Assembly: GCA_949752795.1 (NCBI GenBank)
Contig: OX457061.1
Span: forward strand, 32,492,425 to 32,556,424
Length of the DNA stretch: 64,000 nucleotides
Direction: 5' to 3'
Origin: Hyperoodon ampullatus
Taxonomy: Eukaryota > Chordata > Mammalia > Artiodactyla > Ziphiidae
The translations under genes and the position numbers were made by a program. Positions 32,438 through 45,229 of this stretch are shown here, in pieces; positions within the stretch are counted from its first letter, which is position 1; every line of letters begins with the position of its first letter. The notes under the pieces are model-generated. The model saw only the letters and a program-made list of their open reading frames with translations, had not been told where the DNA came from and ran no database searches.

Positions 32438-35400
32438 ACAAACCTGCCTGTCCCCAGGCTTCTGACAAAACATCCTGAGATGTCTGGGCTTCTGTCCCAG
32501 CACTCACTGACCAGAGACAACCCCGTCAACTCCTGGTATTTGTGGCATGATAGGCGGGGTGACTCCACTTAGAAAAGGAAAAAAAAAAAAAACACATGAA
32601 GAGGAAAATAACTTAGTCATCACTGTCAACCTTGGCAAATAAACAGTGCTATTACACACTCCAGAACTCAAGGAGTGACACGTAATTAGGCACAGGTTCA
32701 ATCAGCAGCGTGATGCAGGTTAGGTGGGAGCGCCAGGGTATGAGTGGCTCATTTGCACTCAGAAGAGATGGGGATGTTGATTTTCATGCAAACACTGTCT
32801 CTAAGATTCCCAATTAAATACGCACATTAATGTGTTTAATGCCCTACCTAGGAGAAATGCTTTTTCTGAGAAAAGGAGCAGGGAGGTGGTATGGATGTTT
32901 CTGAGTTGGCAGCAGCAGATTTATTAGGACTTTACTCGTTTTCTGATTTTAAAAGTAATATATTTTCATTGCAAACACCTTGGAAAATATAGAGAATAAA
33001 GAAGAAAATAAAAATCTATAATAATCTTATCACACACTTGATCCTATCATGACTTTGATTTCCTCTATTTACATTCAGTAACTCGGCAAATGCTCTCATC
33101 CACTCCCAGGACTTTAAATGCTGTCTTTATGTACATGATTCTCAAATTATATCTCCAATCTCCTCCTCTCCACCAAGCTCCAGACTAGATGTCAAGAGAT
33201 GGAGCCCTGTGGGTATTTAAAAGCATCAGAAACTCAATGTGGCCACAATAAATCTCTTGTTTTCTACCCTCTCCTTGCAAATTTCCTTCTTGGATCTTCC
33301 CCATATTAGTAAATGCCACTGTTATCCACCCAGTTGCTCAAGCCAAAAACTAGAAGACATCATGCTCTAAACTTCACATACATTTTATCCATCATCAAGT
33401 CTTAACTTTACCTCCAAAAAAAATCCCAATTTCCTATACATCCTCCATCTCTACTGCCATCCCCCAAATGCCAGAGGCCAATATTTGTTGCCTGGAATAG
33501 AATTTCTCTATTCTTTGTACAGCAGTCAGAATATCTGGTTATTTTCTTAAACCTGATACCTAAAAGTAGAATTGCAAAACATAAATAATTTAAGGTCCTG
33601 ATTATATATGTATATGTATCCAAGTCGATTCACAGAAATCATCTCCTAATATTCCCCACACCAACAGTATCTGAGTGTCAGCATTCTGAGATAGCATCCC
33701 CAGTTGTATCACACACTTGGCCAAGAGCAGGCCTAGATCTATATCACCGGTTTACATTTCTATCTCTGCTACTGACTGAAGCAATGATCACTTCATTGAT
33801 CATCTCATATCTATATACCAGTATGAATTTTCAATCTTTGGCATAAATGAATCAAAAATATAATTAAATTTTTTTACTCGTAATTGAACTTAGCATCTAT
33901 CTGGAACCCCCATGTTGTCTAGTGGCAGAAAACTCAAATCTATTTAATTCTGAATAAACTCAATCACTTAGGGGTTTTCTCTGTCACCACAAGTTTAAAC
34001 TCAGTCAATTTGGATTTTCTCTACCCCTTCCTTCAGCTCATGACCTGAAACTTAGATAAGCTGATAGAGATAGCTGGATAGGGAGGGGCTTTATAGTATC
34101 CTAGCCCCAGACTGAAAAAGGGGAGGGGGATCTGGTTTAACAGCTGTCATCTGTCCTTGCTGGAATCTACTAAGAAGAACTTTTTGTTTTGTGGTCTTTG
34201 GTTAATCCCACGTTTTTCAGTCGAGATGTCCCCTGCCGACCAAAAACTTTAGGTGTCAGTTGGTCCAAGCAGCCCAGGTCTGACTCTCCATTAACCATTG
34301 CTGAGCCCTCTTGGGGAGGCAGGGAACTTTCAGGCACTTCTCCATGGCAGTGGGGGGCCATGCTTGGGCTGTCCAGCTGTCATTCCACCTCCACGTCAGT
34401 CCCCCGTGCCGCCTCTCTTGGGTTGCATTTGGGGAGTTCTCACCAGGCCCTTACTGCAGGCTTTCCAAGCCTATCCAAGCATTCTATCAGCTCCTGGCCT
34501 GGGATTAAGCTCAGGGAGGAGAGGATTAGCATGGTAAACGTGGAGATACACTGCTGCCCAGATCCCTTGTCACAGAAGGACTTGCAGCCCAGCTGCAGAG
34601 AGTGAGTGCAGTCAGCAGATGGTCTCCAGCTGTCAGCTCCTCCGAGATGCAGACAGCCACCTCTCTCAAGGTCATGCCCTTCCCAGAGCATCTTGTATTG
34701 ATGACTGAGTAAGGTGGAGGCATAAAGGTCCAGCCATTCCACCCAGTCCCAGAGTACCTGGGTGAGTAATATTTGCTCCAAGGCTTTGTCAGGCTTCCAT
34801 CCCGGTTCAACTTCTCCCTCGGCCCAGTGCTGCTTTCTTTCCCTTTCTTTCTTTGATGTTAATTCCTAATCAGCATTTTGCACTCCGGACTTCATCTCAG
34901 AGCTCGCTTGCAGAGAACGCATCCTGGAATGATTGCTAAACTGAGCCACATTTAGGGGTCCCTCTCAGAAATACTCACTGCTACTCTGTTGCTTCTCCTA
35001 GGACCCCTGGGTCTCAGTACAGCCCCTGGAATCTCTATAGACTCTATACAACTAGACCATTCATCAACTTGTAAAATGTTTTAACATTTTTATTTTATAT
35101 ATTTCTTTACATTTTTATATTTTTTATTTATCATCACATAATCTCCCCAAATCTATTGTAAACATCATAGCATATGGCTTTTGGCATAAGAAAAGCCAAG
35201 CTTTTGAAACTCAGAAACCTTTTCTATCAACCTGTTTTCTTTGCCAGGACCTTGAAAAGGCTCTTTGAAACTCAAGATTGAGAATTGATGCCTTTGTTCT
35301 CTTTTGTGTGGCTATAGCCTCCCTTCCTTGAGGCAATGAGCTTTGCCTGCCTGAGCTGCTGCCTGAAATGATAGAAAGTTCCCATGGTATATTAGAAATG

Positions 35401-35820
35401 TGGAGATGGCTGTGTGTGGAATATGGAAAATATTTGGGCTAACTCAAAATCTTACGCTAGCTTTATACCATAGCCTCTAAACTCCACTAAAAACAGGTGA
35501 AGCTCAAGTCTGTGCTGGTTCTGAAACCCAGACATGGGAGGTGAAGCCATAGGGAGGTGAGGTGAGAGCCCTCTAAAATCATAATTGTCACTACGTAATG
35601 CTGAAAGATGTTCTACCAAGAACCTGGAAATAAATTTTCTCCTCAAAAAGAGATGCAAAGTCATCTGAAATAGACGGAGCAGCACATAAAACAGTAGGGC
35701 TCTCTTATATTTCAGTAGACATTCCTTTAGGAAATGGACTTAGAAATGTTAAAGCAATATCAAGGTAAAGAGTCCCAGAAGCAGATGTGGACAGTCCTAT
35801 TGGAAAGTCCTTACCTATGG
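32438..35820. other. Long intergenic stretch without recognised genes
   Basis: Includes a possible old LINE scrap at 32950-33040 ('tgcaaacaccttggaaaatatag'). 32740-32930 is repeat-free and AT-rich with homeodomain- and octamer-like words (tttgcac, atgcaaac, acattaatgtgtttaat), a candidate conserved element. Open frames at 34189-34810 overlap in several phases without protein features. Confidence 0.4.
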
Positions 35821-36300
35821 TGTAGGTTGACAAATGAAAAGTTGTTTATTCTGTTACAGTGGTGGCCCTCAGTGAGCACACTCTGTTCAGTCCCTCCCCT
35901 AGAATCTGGGCTGGTCCTGTGACACGCACAACCAACAGACTGCAGAGGAAGTGACGTTGTGCCAGTTTCGGGCATAAGGCTTGAGAAGACCTATCAGCTT
36001 CCACCTTTGTGCTCTTAGGAGCTCTGACCCCCCGTGTTAGAAGGCTGCCAACACTGCGGGAGAGAACGTATGGAAAAGCCACATGGGGAGAGAGGTCCTG
36101 ACATTATATGGAAAGGGAGGAGGCCCAGTCATCCCAGCTGAGCTCCCCCCACCACTGCCCTGCCAACTAAAAAGTGCCACATGAATGACCTCCAGTCAGA
36201 CCCGTAGAACTGTCCAGCTGAGCCCAGCCCATTTTGAAGACGTATGAGAAACAATATAACATTTTCTGTTTTAAGCCGCTAAGTTCTGTGGTGGTTATCA
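35821..36300 (+). repeat. Old interspersed repeat, family unassigned
   Basis: The right end, 'acattttctgttttaagccgctaagttctg', is a common mammalian repeat terminus, and 'aagccacatggggagag' matches its body. The family is not certain. Confidence 0.5.
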
Positions 36301-36414
36301 AATATTCAATTCACCTTACCCGCTCTGTGCTAATTCCTGGATCACCCAACAACTTTCCAACCCATCCCTGACCCTGAGCTCCTACCCTGTCATGCAGTTC
36401 TGACTTAAGGGAAA

Positions 36415-36702
36415 GAAGGCACTAGTAAAAGGCTGGTGAGAGCTTTCTTCCTGGCTTGCAGACAGCTGACTTGTCACTATGTCCTCACATGGCCTTTCCT
36501 CATTGTGTGCGTGCAGAGAGAGAACAAGTTCTCTAATGTCGCTTCTTATAAGGACACTAATCCTGTCGGAGCCGAGTCCTGCCCTTATGATCTCATTTAA
36601 CCTTAATCAACTCGTTATAGGCCAGATCTCCAAATACACTGACACTGTGGGTTAGGGTTTCAACATATGACTTTTGGGGAGACACACATTCAGTCCATAA
36701 CA
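36415..36702. repeat. Old interspersed repeat, same family as 44.2 kb
   Basis: 'gagagaacaagttctctaatgtc', 'cttcttataaggacactaatcc' and 'gggtttcaacatatgac' are matched in order at 44.38-44.58 kb. Family unnamed. Confidence 0.65.
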
Positions 36703-37446
36703 ATGGGTAAAGATACAGATCAGTTAGGAAGCAGAGGGGAAGAGAGTGGAAGAAGTTCCTGCTTAGTGGCTGTTTATTTTCTGTGACCTAGGATACAAGA
36801 CCGTCTGTTGAGGATGAGTGGAATCTGGAGAGAGTGGAGGCCAGAGGAAAGGCACAAAGCTTTAGAACAGAGCAAGGAAGGAGGAGAAAGGACAGTGGAA
36901 GCCTTGGCAGGGAGGATTGCGAGTTCTGCTGCAGGTGACGGCATAGATGTGAAATGAAGCTAACCCAGGGCGTGTCGAAGCACTTTAATTTGGGAGTCAT
37001 CAACAGTTCAGGAGCAATCAGTGGTAATGGAGCAGGAACCCAGGAAAAAGAACAGTGAATTTATCCCAGGTAGGAGAGGAGTGTGTATGTCTGGGGTTGG
37101 GGATGGAAATGAGGGGGTTGAATGTCCATGGGATGCAGGCTAGGTTAGGAAAGGAGCAAAAATGAGATGGGATCAGAAACTTGGAGATAAAAGTAAAGAG
37201 AAGGCTTGGGGGTATCTGCAAAATAGCCTCTCATTTCACAAGAACTCATGAAGGTTAATGGTTCTATTTGCATCTAAACCTGACAAAGCTGGGTTTGGTA
37301 GCTGCTTGATCCCCTTTCATACTTTGTGCCTTTCTCTCCTAGGATGGACTGCCTGGCTTGCATGCTCATCTGTTGGATCATTTTTGTTACAAAGCCATAG
37401 AGATAATGGGAGATTTGTATGAAACTGTATTTATAAAGATAGGCTC
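36703..37446. other. Intergenic stretch, purine-rich
   Basis: Purine-rich text resembling the old repeat suspected at 1.57-2.06 and 61.97-62.5 kb. No gene. Confidence 0.3.
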
Positions 37447-37461
37447 AAGAAAGAACGATTC

Positions 37462-37674
37462 GGGCTTCCCTGGTGGAGCAGTGGTTGAGAGTCCGCCTGC
37501 CGATGCAGGGGACACGGGTTCATGCCCCAGTCCGGGAAGATCCCACAGGCCGCGGAGCGGCTGGGCCCGTGAGCCATGGCCGCTGAGCCTGCGCGTCCGG
37601 AGCCTGTGCTCCGCAACGGGAGAGGCCACAACAGTGAGAGGCCCGCATACCACAAAAAAAAAAAAAAAGAAAGA
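37462..37674 (+). mobile_element. CHR-2-like SINE
   Basis: Complete CHR-2 head and body, with an A tail running into a GAAA repeat. A perfect 15-bp target duplication, aagaaagaacgattc, is at 37447-37461 and 37675-37689. Confidence 0.96.
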
Positions 37675-37839
37675 AAGAAAGAACGATTCTTGAGCATTTC
37701 ACCAAATCAAAGAGACACATTTCCTTAGCAGAGGGAGATGATTAGTTGAGGTATTTGTGATATAACTATTACACATTGGTGGTGGGAGAATTCTCCCAGA
37801 CTGTCCCCAGTCATTCCCATAGCCCTGGCATCATTTAGA

Positions 37840-38010
37840 GGCCACCAGCTCAGCCCCCCTAGATATGTGACCTTGGGCAATTAAATCAACTTTCCTGAGC
37901 CTATTTCCTCACCTTGAAAATAACTTCCCTTCCAGGGCTGTCATAGGGCAGAATGAGACAATGGATATGAAATCGTGTGAGGTTTAGTCTTTAACTGTTT
38001 GGATGAAGTA
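37840..38010 (+). mobile_element. MIR SINE
   Basis: 'agatatgtgaccttgggcaattaaatcaac', then 'gagcctatttcctcacc' and 'ggctgtcatagggcagaatgag'. Confidence 0.75.
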
Positions 38011-38212
38011 AGTGCCCAGCCATCCCAGGTTTCTTTGAGGCTGATTTTTGTTTAAGAGCAGACTTACCTGGAAGATGATCTGGGAGAGGCTTACTCACTG
38101 CTTTAAATGAAGCTCGTTCAGGTCGCATTCAGGTCCACTAAGGAAAAATGAAAGACGGTTGAGTCCGTGAAGCTTGCTGCCCATGTCAGAAGCAGCTCCT
38201 GGATCTGCGGCC

Positions 38213-38400
38213 ATGGTTCTCAAGGCTTAGCGTGCTTCACCCTCACCTGGAAGGCTTGTTAAAATACAGATGGCCACACCCACCCTCCAGAATTTCTCTA
38301 TCAGTAGCTCCAGGCTGGGGCCCAAGAATTTCCATATCTAACAAGTTTCCAGGTGCTGCTCCTTTGGCCTAGGAGCCCACACTTTGAGAATCATCACTGA
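38213..38400. mobile_element. MER5-like hAT DNA transposon
   Basis: The ends are near inverted: 'atggttctcaaggcttagcg' on the left and 'cacactttgagaatcat' on the right. The interior matches the MER5 pattern (cctggaaggcttgttaaaa, then aagaatttccatatctaacaagtttccagg). Confidence 0.85.
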
Positions 38401-39390
38401 TCTAAAAGAGCTACAGCCTTGATACCTGGCCCCTTTTCGCAGAGAAGCCAGCTCTGCTTCCTGGCAGCAGAGGAAGACATTCTGCATTTCACAGATTAGT
38501 AAGGACCTTTTCCCTTCTTTCCCAATCAGTGGTCAGAAGTGAAAGTCACTGGCTCTCAGTGATTAAACTTGAGAGCTGGCTTGGCCAGTGGTCCAGGGAA
38601 GAGTGTTTAACCACAAACCTAAATGAATGGGTTTGATCAATAATTAAATGAGCCGTTCCTGGCATGATTGTGATGGTGAGGCCGTGGTCAAGCCTCCCGG
38701 TGAAGGAGGTGACTAGGTGAGGTTTTGCATGTTCATGCTGGGTTCAAAAGGACTTCGGGGAGTTAGGAACTGAGCCAGACAGAATTTATTATTATTTTAT
38801 AATTTTTAAAGAAGGAAACCAGCACTACTGAGAGGTACTGGTGAAGGGAATATAAAGCGTTGCTAAGTGTTGGCTTCTAAACCTTCTCATACTCGGGAAT
38901 TGCCAAACTTGTAAAATTGAGTCCAACTCCCACAAAAGAGACAAAAAATGCCAGGCACTTGCCTCCCGGGCCCTCCTTGCATTTAGAGGACCTGATGGAG
39001 ACTTCGCCCTTTGGTGCACTAACTTCAGACTCCACCAGAAGCTAAGGACCCAAGAAGCAGGCATCATCAAGAATCCACCTGTCAACAGGCAGGACAACAA
39101 CACTGAGTTTCTAGAAGCATCCGGAGCAGCAGTCCAAGAGACCTCACAGGCATGCAGGCGGTTTCAGGTTTGCGAGCTGTGGTATTTAATGCCCAAGGAA
39201 GGCTACACTGGTGCCTTCACCAGGCCAGTGCTGGGCCTGCTTGGGTAATGCTATTCCTGGCTTTTGGGTTTGGGGGGCTTTTTGTTTTGTTTTTGTTGTT
39301 TTCTAACTTTTGTTCACAGTTGAGAACCCTGTGCAACTCAGAATATGTTCCAAATAAACTCGTAAATCAAAAAACCTAGTTTTGAGTTCT
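38401..39390. other. Unassigned stretch with a 130-codon stop-free run
   Basis: Between stops at 38853 and 39246, one + frame is open for 130 codons, but it has no early Met. AATAAA lies at about 39353, followed by a short A-rich end. This could be a retrocopy or terminal exon, but the frame length is within what chance gives here, and no domain is recognised. Confidence 0.25.
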
Positions 39391-39394
39391 GCTC

Positions 39395-39540
39395 TTTTGT
39401 TTTTTTGGTCATTTTGAACAAATCTCTTAGCCTCTCCAGGCCATAATTTCTTAAGCTGAAAACGGGGAAGACTAATTTCTACATAAAGGAAGAAGGGGAA
39501 TAAAATGAAATAAATATGCGAAAATGCTTTGAAAACCACA
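39395..39540 (+). mobile_element. MIR SINE
   Basis: 'aacaaatctcttagcctctccaggcc', then 'aagctgaaaacggggaagac'. Diverged MIR core. Confidence 0.6.
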
Positions 39541-41339
39541 CTGTACTACAAAAATGTCAGTTACTACATGTATGTAAATATGGACTAACACCCATGGCCT
39601 CTCTATAACAGAGGCTATAATTTGGCCCTTCCTCAAAATTAGTGAGCCTTTTCCTTCTCTATGCTCATCAGTATCTCAAAGCGTATCTACTTAGAGTTTT
39701 CACAATGAATCTTAATTAGATTTACTAATCTATCCCATTGGAGAATGAGTTCCTCAAGGGTAGAGTCTAATTAGACCTTTTATTTTCCTCTGATGTCTAC
39801 TGGTACATAGTAGGTTCATAGTAATTGTCAGTTGGATAAAAAAATAAAAGAATTTGCTGGGGCCTCCGTGAGTGTACCAGGAAGTTTCTATCTCAGATGC
39901 AACTCTCACTTTCTTCCTTTGCAACACTTTTTGAATCTGTAGCAAAAGGCCCCAATGGACGAAGGGAGCCATCGGATGGAATACGCTCCTGGCGAAGCTC
40001 CTACAGGTGCAAGTGATGGACACAGTGGTGGAAATGCGTCTTAATTGGTAGCGTGAAAAACATTTCCCAGGTGCTAGATTGGGTTGTAAATGCCATCTGT
40101 CCTGCCACAGAGGATTAGAGGGAAGAATACCTTTCTCTGGGTTCTGGGGATAGTGCAGGCATCAAGATGAGTGTTGATATTAACTTGTCTGTGCTCCGCC
40201 TGGATAATTGCAGGCGAGGGAATCTGTCTAGGGTTTCTATCTTGGAATCAAATGGATGATCTGGTGGCAGGTCTCCCGTTCCCAGGTGTTTGGTTACATT
40301 TGTTAAAGGGAATTCTGGGAAGAATTAGAATTCAACAATTTTTGGCCTATCCTGGCAGGTTCTAGGTCAATACACTCCATACTATTTGATGTTTGATCCT
40401 CCAAAGGCAGAAGAAATGACGCTTACTTCTTCACTCTGGCCCTGTCTTCTCTTAGACGTCCTCTTTCATTCGGTTATTAACTCCATAATTACTGAGCTCC
40501 CATGAAGGGGCCAAGCCCTGGGTTGGGTCCTGGGGACACCAAGGAAGAGATGACATTTTTTTCTGAACTCAGGAAATTCACTGTCTTGGATAGGAGGTGG
40601 GGAGGGTGTCAGACACACAAACAAAATAATGTAGCAGACGATATAACAGATATACAAAGAATTCTAGAGAGAGAGGGAGAGAAAGAGAGGGATATATACA
40701 TACATTCATATACGATCCCTGATGGCATATTAGCTAAAAGATCCCTGGAACTTTCAGCTACTTTGGCCAATAAATCTTTTTGTCTAAGCTAGTTTGCTCT
40801 TGGTTTCAGGCATTTACAATTCAATGAGTTCCAATAATAAGGGAATCACAGAAGCTGTTGTGTTAAAGCCACATTTGAGCTGAGGTTTCTCACCTAAAAG
40901 AGGGCTGGGTGCTCTAGAGAGAATGTTACGTGCAACACCATGAAAGAACAAGGCCTGTCTTGGGAATGTTGAGATATTTGATACAATTGCATTTTCATCA
41001 CACCATCCAGATGATTCTAAACATGCACAAGAACCCCTGCTTTAAAGAGTACCCAACTATTCGTATCTGAAGAATCCCAATTTTGATGCTTCATTAAAGC
41101 AGATTTTTCAAAAACTTCATACACATTACTCATCACACTCACCCTATGGAAATGTGCTTAAAAAAATTTAACCCTATATACTTGGCTTTTTTGGGGGGGC
41201 AGCATTATATAATACATTCACGAACATTAAGATGCTAATGCCCCTTTGCCTTATTCATGTGTAAACCCCATGTCTTACACTGCATAAAGTAAAACTCAGG
41301 AACAGCGGCCCCATCTTCAGTAACAGTAATAAAGTAATG
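39541..41339. other. Intergenic stretch with L2/MIR scraps
   Basis: An L2-like end is at 39720-39830 ('gagttcctcaagggtagag', 'ggtacatagtaggttcatagtaa'). A further L2/MIR-like piece at 40465-40640 is followed by a GA-rich simple tract at about 40664-40692. No gene. Confidence 0.4.
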
Positions 41340-41530
41340 ACATCCACTTACTGTGTAACTTCTCTGTGTCCTGCTCTATGCTGAGTGCCCATATGCTTGA
41401 CCCATTTCTGTTTTCAAAACAACCCTGTGATAGTTATGATCATCCCCATTTTAGAGCTGAAGAAACTGAGGCCTTAGGTAGTTTAAATAATTTGCCTGCA
41501 GCTGATGGAAGTCAGGATAGGAATCCAGGT
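41340..41530 (-). mobile_element. MIR SINE, reverse
   Basis: 'atcatccccattttagagctgaagaaactgaggcc' is a textbook antisense MIR core. Confidence 0.85.
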
Positions 41531-41999
41531 GTTTCCTTTCTGCTACACTTACCCCTCTGCCTCTCCAATTCCCTTATTCCCTAGCTCCAAAATCCACACT
41601 CAGTGTTTCCTTCTTAGGGGAGTGAGTTTCTGGCCCTCTCAGCTTCTGCCGTGGGAGGTGAGCTTCTGGCAAGGAAGTTGGGGGAAGAGCGGGAATGGCT
41701 GTCAGGAAGGCGGCCAGTAGTGGCCGCCCCTCCGAGCCACATGGGACACGGCAGAAGATGCTGGAGGTGTTTACTCCTGAGGGGAGAAAGGGCATGACGA
41801 CTCTCTCCAAACATCCTAAGTCACTCACTTGAGTGTTTTAAGAGGTAAACCTAGGATGGTGGTGGAGAGTTCAATAATAATCTCCTAACACCAGCGATCA
41901 AGAGAATGGGCTGAACAGCGGGGAGGTGACCCAAGGTGTTCAGACGCAGACTGGAAGGTGGCAGTTCGTGGGGAAGAGGAAGCCCTCTGGTCTCAGACA

Positions 42000-42180
42000 G
42001 ACCAGCTGGTTGATCCAGCTCTTCCACAGCTGAGCTCTGCAACCTAGGACAGATAATTTAAACTTGTCTCCTTCCTCATTATAAATTAATATCTTAATAA
42101 TATCTATTCTGCAGGCTTGAGAGAATTAGAGGTAATACATATTCAGAGCCGCCATAGAGCAATGGAAATAATAATACTAC
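42000..42180 (+). mobile_element. MIR SINE
   Basis: 'ctgcaacctaggacagataatttaaac', then 'attctgcaggcttgagagaattagaggtaatac'. Sense MIR, diverged. Confidence 0.65.
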
Positions 42181-42383
42181 AATGGTTGCCAGAGATTGGA
42201 CATCTCTCTTAGCACAACTGTTTTAGATTCAAGAATCCAACGGGAAGGGCAGAGCATTGAAATGTATTACCTGTAGAGATCCCACCAGGGTAAAGAGGTC
42301 TTTTTTAACCATAACTTCCCAAAATGTGGAGAGAGAGCAGCACTGATTGGAGGGTGGGGATAGTATTTTACAGGAACTTTTTT

Positions 42384-42587
42384 TTTTTTTTTTTGCGGTA
42401 CACAGGCCTGTCACTGTTGTGGCCTCTCCCGTTGCGGAGCACAGGCTCCGGACATGCAGGCTCAGCGGCCACGGCTCACGAGCCCAGCTGCTCCCCGGCA
42501 CGTGGGATCCTCCCGGACCGGGGCACGAACCCGTGTCCCCTGCATCGGCAGGCGGACTCTCAACCACTGCGCCACCAGGGCAGCCCC
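42384..42587 (-). mobile_element. CHR-2-like SINE
   Basis: Reversed CHR-2 with a T-run tail on the left. The target duplication tacaggaactttttt is at 42369-42383 and 42588-42602, perfect over 15 bp. Confidence 0.96.
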
Positions 42588-43059
42588 TACAGGAACTTTT
42601 TTCTTTCTGCGTGTTGTGTTGTGGGAGGGGCCGGAGAGGTTCCCATATTATATACATTTCATCTCCAATGAGAGATCAGGTTACTCTGACGTAACCGCAG
42701 GGAGCCCGTTATTTACCCTCGATCCCTATAAACTTCTCACTACTGAGTTTACAGTTGGTGGATTGTTCATTCCACATACTATAATTGCTTCATTAGAGGC
42801 TTCAGATGGTTCACTGTGTTGGCAACTTCCTGCAAAACTGTCTGCACAATCAGGGCCAGACACATGCCACTTGAGTCATCAGGAATTGAAGCATTTGCCT
42901 GTTTGTTTGTGTGTGTGTATTTGTTTTCGAAAGGCAGCATATTACACGGGATTTAATCCTGAGGCTAGGTGCGACCCCGCCAGCTGGGGGGCAGCACAGG
43001 GGCAAGCAGATCTCTCAGTGATCTCAGCCACTACAGTGTGTAAATTACCATCTATTTAT

Positions 43060-44165
43060 TAATGACTCCCTGATTTCTAGCTCCAGCCCCCATGTCCCTC
43101 AGGAACTTCAGAACCAGATAGACAAATACCTCAAGATAGCCCCCACCCTTGCTTAGATTATCCCATAGGTATCTCCAACTCAACATCCCTGATACTGAAT
43201 ATCTGATGCCCACTGTATCCTCACCCTGAACCCTGTATCCTCTCCTATTCCCCCTCTCAGTAGATGACATCACCATCCATGCAGTAGCAAAATCTCTGCT
43301 CATCATCCACGTGGCCTCCATTTCCCTCGTGCTTATACCCAATCACCAAGCCCAATGAATTCTTCCTTCCTTTTTTTCTCATTGGGGCCACTCTGTCATT
43401 TCCATGGTCACTTCCACCGTTTGGCCTAAACTTCCACTATTTCTTCCGCAGATACAACAACAGCCTCTTCTATACGAGCTCCCTCCAGGCCACAGGAGCA
43501 GAGCCATCTTTTAAAAACTCAAGTCTGATAACATCACCACCATGTTTAAAGCCCTTCAAAAACTTTCCGGGGTCCTTAGGGGAAAGATCTTAACTGACCA
43601 TGTTACACCTGATTATACCTTTTCTTAGCACCTTGTATACTTTCCTCTTCTTTAAAAAAAAAAAAATCCTTATTTCTCAGAACCCTCCTTACTCCCTGCT
43701 GTCAGGAGCTGTCTTTCTTATTCACCACTGATTAACCCCAAGATTAGCAGACTGCCAGCCACAGAGAAGCAGCTGAGGAACTATCCACTGACCTGTGGCC
43801 ATGAAAGAACAAGAAGGGATTCATGTTAGCTGGCTTTTCACCCCTATTCCAAGATGACTTCAGGGGTGGAGAGAGGAATCCTTCAAAAATCAAATGGGCA
43901 AAACCTAACAAATCTGCCCACCCCAAGGATGGGACATAAGGTCCCTTACAAATGTGCTTCTCCAGCCTCAGCTCCCCCAGATCCTACCCTTTTCTCCAAC
44001 CCCCATCACAGGTCTGTGCTCAGTGCCAGAAATTTTCTCTGTTCCCCAAACACCCCGCCTTGTTCATTACCATCAGTGCCTTTGCATATAAAGTTCCTCT
44101 GCCAAGAAGGCCTTTTCCCGCCTTCCTTTCCTGGGGGAGTTGGATTCCCCCTTGAAAAGTGATTT
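43060..44165 (+). mobile_element. L2 LINE fragments
   Basis: L2-type text in several blocks: 'ctccagcccccatgtccctcagg', 'caagtctgataacatcacc', 'aaagcccttcaaaaactttcc' and 'cagtgcctttgcatataaagttcctctgcc'. Boundaries are approximate. No gene. Confidence 0.5.
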
Positions 44166-44211
44166 CAGTGACCACTTCTGTGGCTCCCCAGGTAAAGACG
44201 CTGCTCCTCCT

Positions 44212-44583
44212 TTGTCTTAGTCTGCTTAGGCTGCCATAAAATAATGCAACAGACTGGGAGGCTTAAGCAGCAGATATTTAATCCTCACAGTTCTGGAGGC
44301 TGGGAAATCCAAGATCAAGGTGCCTGCATGGTCGGGCTCTGGTGAGAGCCCTCTTCCTGGCTTGCCTTTTTGCTGGGTCCAAACATGGTGAGGAGAGAGC
44401 AAGCTCTCTGGGATCTCTTCTTATAAGGGCACTAATCCCACCATGAGGGCCCCACCCTCACCACCTCATTTAACCCTAATTACCTCCCAAAGGGCCCACC
44501 TATAAATACCATCACACTGGGGGGGTGCGGTGGCTAGGGCTTCAACATATGAATTTGGGGGGACACATTCAGTCTATAATATC
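44212..44583. repeat. Old interspersed repeat, same family as 36.4 kb
   Basis: 'gtctgcttaggctgccataaaataatgcaacagactggg', 'cacagttctggaggctggg' and 'gggcttcaacatatgaatt' form a widespread mammalian repeat. I cannot assign the family by eye. Confidence 0.75.
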
Positions 44584-44624
44584 CTTCTATCCTACCTTCA
44601 CATTTTACTATATAATCATTATAA

Positions 44625-44844
44625 GGGCTATTAATATTCAGAACTTGCTGTAGACTTCATATTCTTTATTTCATTTAATTCTCACAACTATACCAAGAGG
44701 GTGGTACTTTTGTCCCCATTTTAGAAATGAAAAAATAGTTTCCAAGTGCCCAAAGTTACATAGCAACCCAGTGGTGACCCCAAGCCTGGAATCAGGGGCT
44801 CCTGACACCACAGCCAGGGTTTAACCACTCTCCCGTACTGCCTA
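44625..44844 (-). mobile_element. MIR SINE, reverse
   Basis: 'ttctcacaactataccaagagggtgg', then 'cattttagaaatgaaaaaat' and 'accccaagcctggaatcagggg'. Confidence 0.7.
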
Positions 44845-45150
44845 AACCAGAACTTGGTGAATGTCCAGGCAGACAATATTTTGGACTTGCTGGGCCATAC
44901 ATTCTTTGTCACAACTATTCAGCCCTGCCACTGTATGCAAAAGCAGCCACAGACAATACATACATGAATAGACATGGCTATGTTCCAATAAAACGTGATT
45001 TATGGACTCCAGAATTTGAATTTCATATGGTTTTCAAAGTGTCACAAAATGTTCTTCTTTGGATTTTTTTCCCAACCACTTAAAAACATAAAAACCATTC
45101 CCAGCTCACAGGCTGTACAAAACCACCTCGTCTGCTGATCCCTGGCCTAA
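44845..45150. mobile_element. DNA-transposon-like repeat (hAT group, tentative)
   Basis: 'gacaatattttggacttgctgggccatac', 'gccacagacaatacatacatgaatag' and 'atggctatgttccaataaaacgtgattta', ending 'ctgctgatccctgg'. It is the same family as 62073-62280. The hAT assignment is from memory of the terminal pattern. Confidence 0.6.
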
Positions 45151-45229
45151 ACGGCTATGACTTTAATAGTAAATATTTTTCTGAGAATGGAGACGTTTCT
45201 CTTCTCCAATACCTCCTGACCCATAAGAT

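Noticed and set aside
42229..43062. Frames of 115-202 codons around 42.5 kb
   Set aside because: They are translations of a CHR-2 SINE and its flanks, which repeat at other SINE copies in the window.
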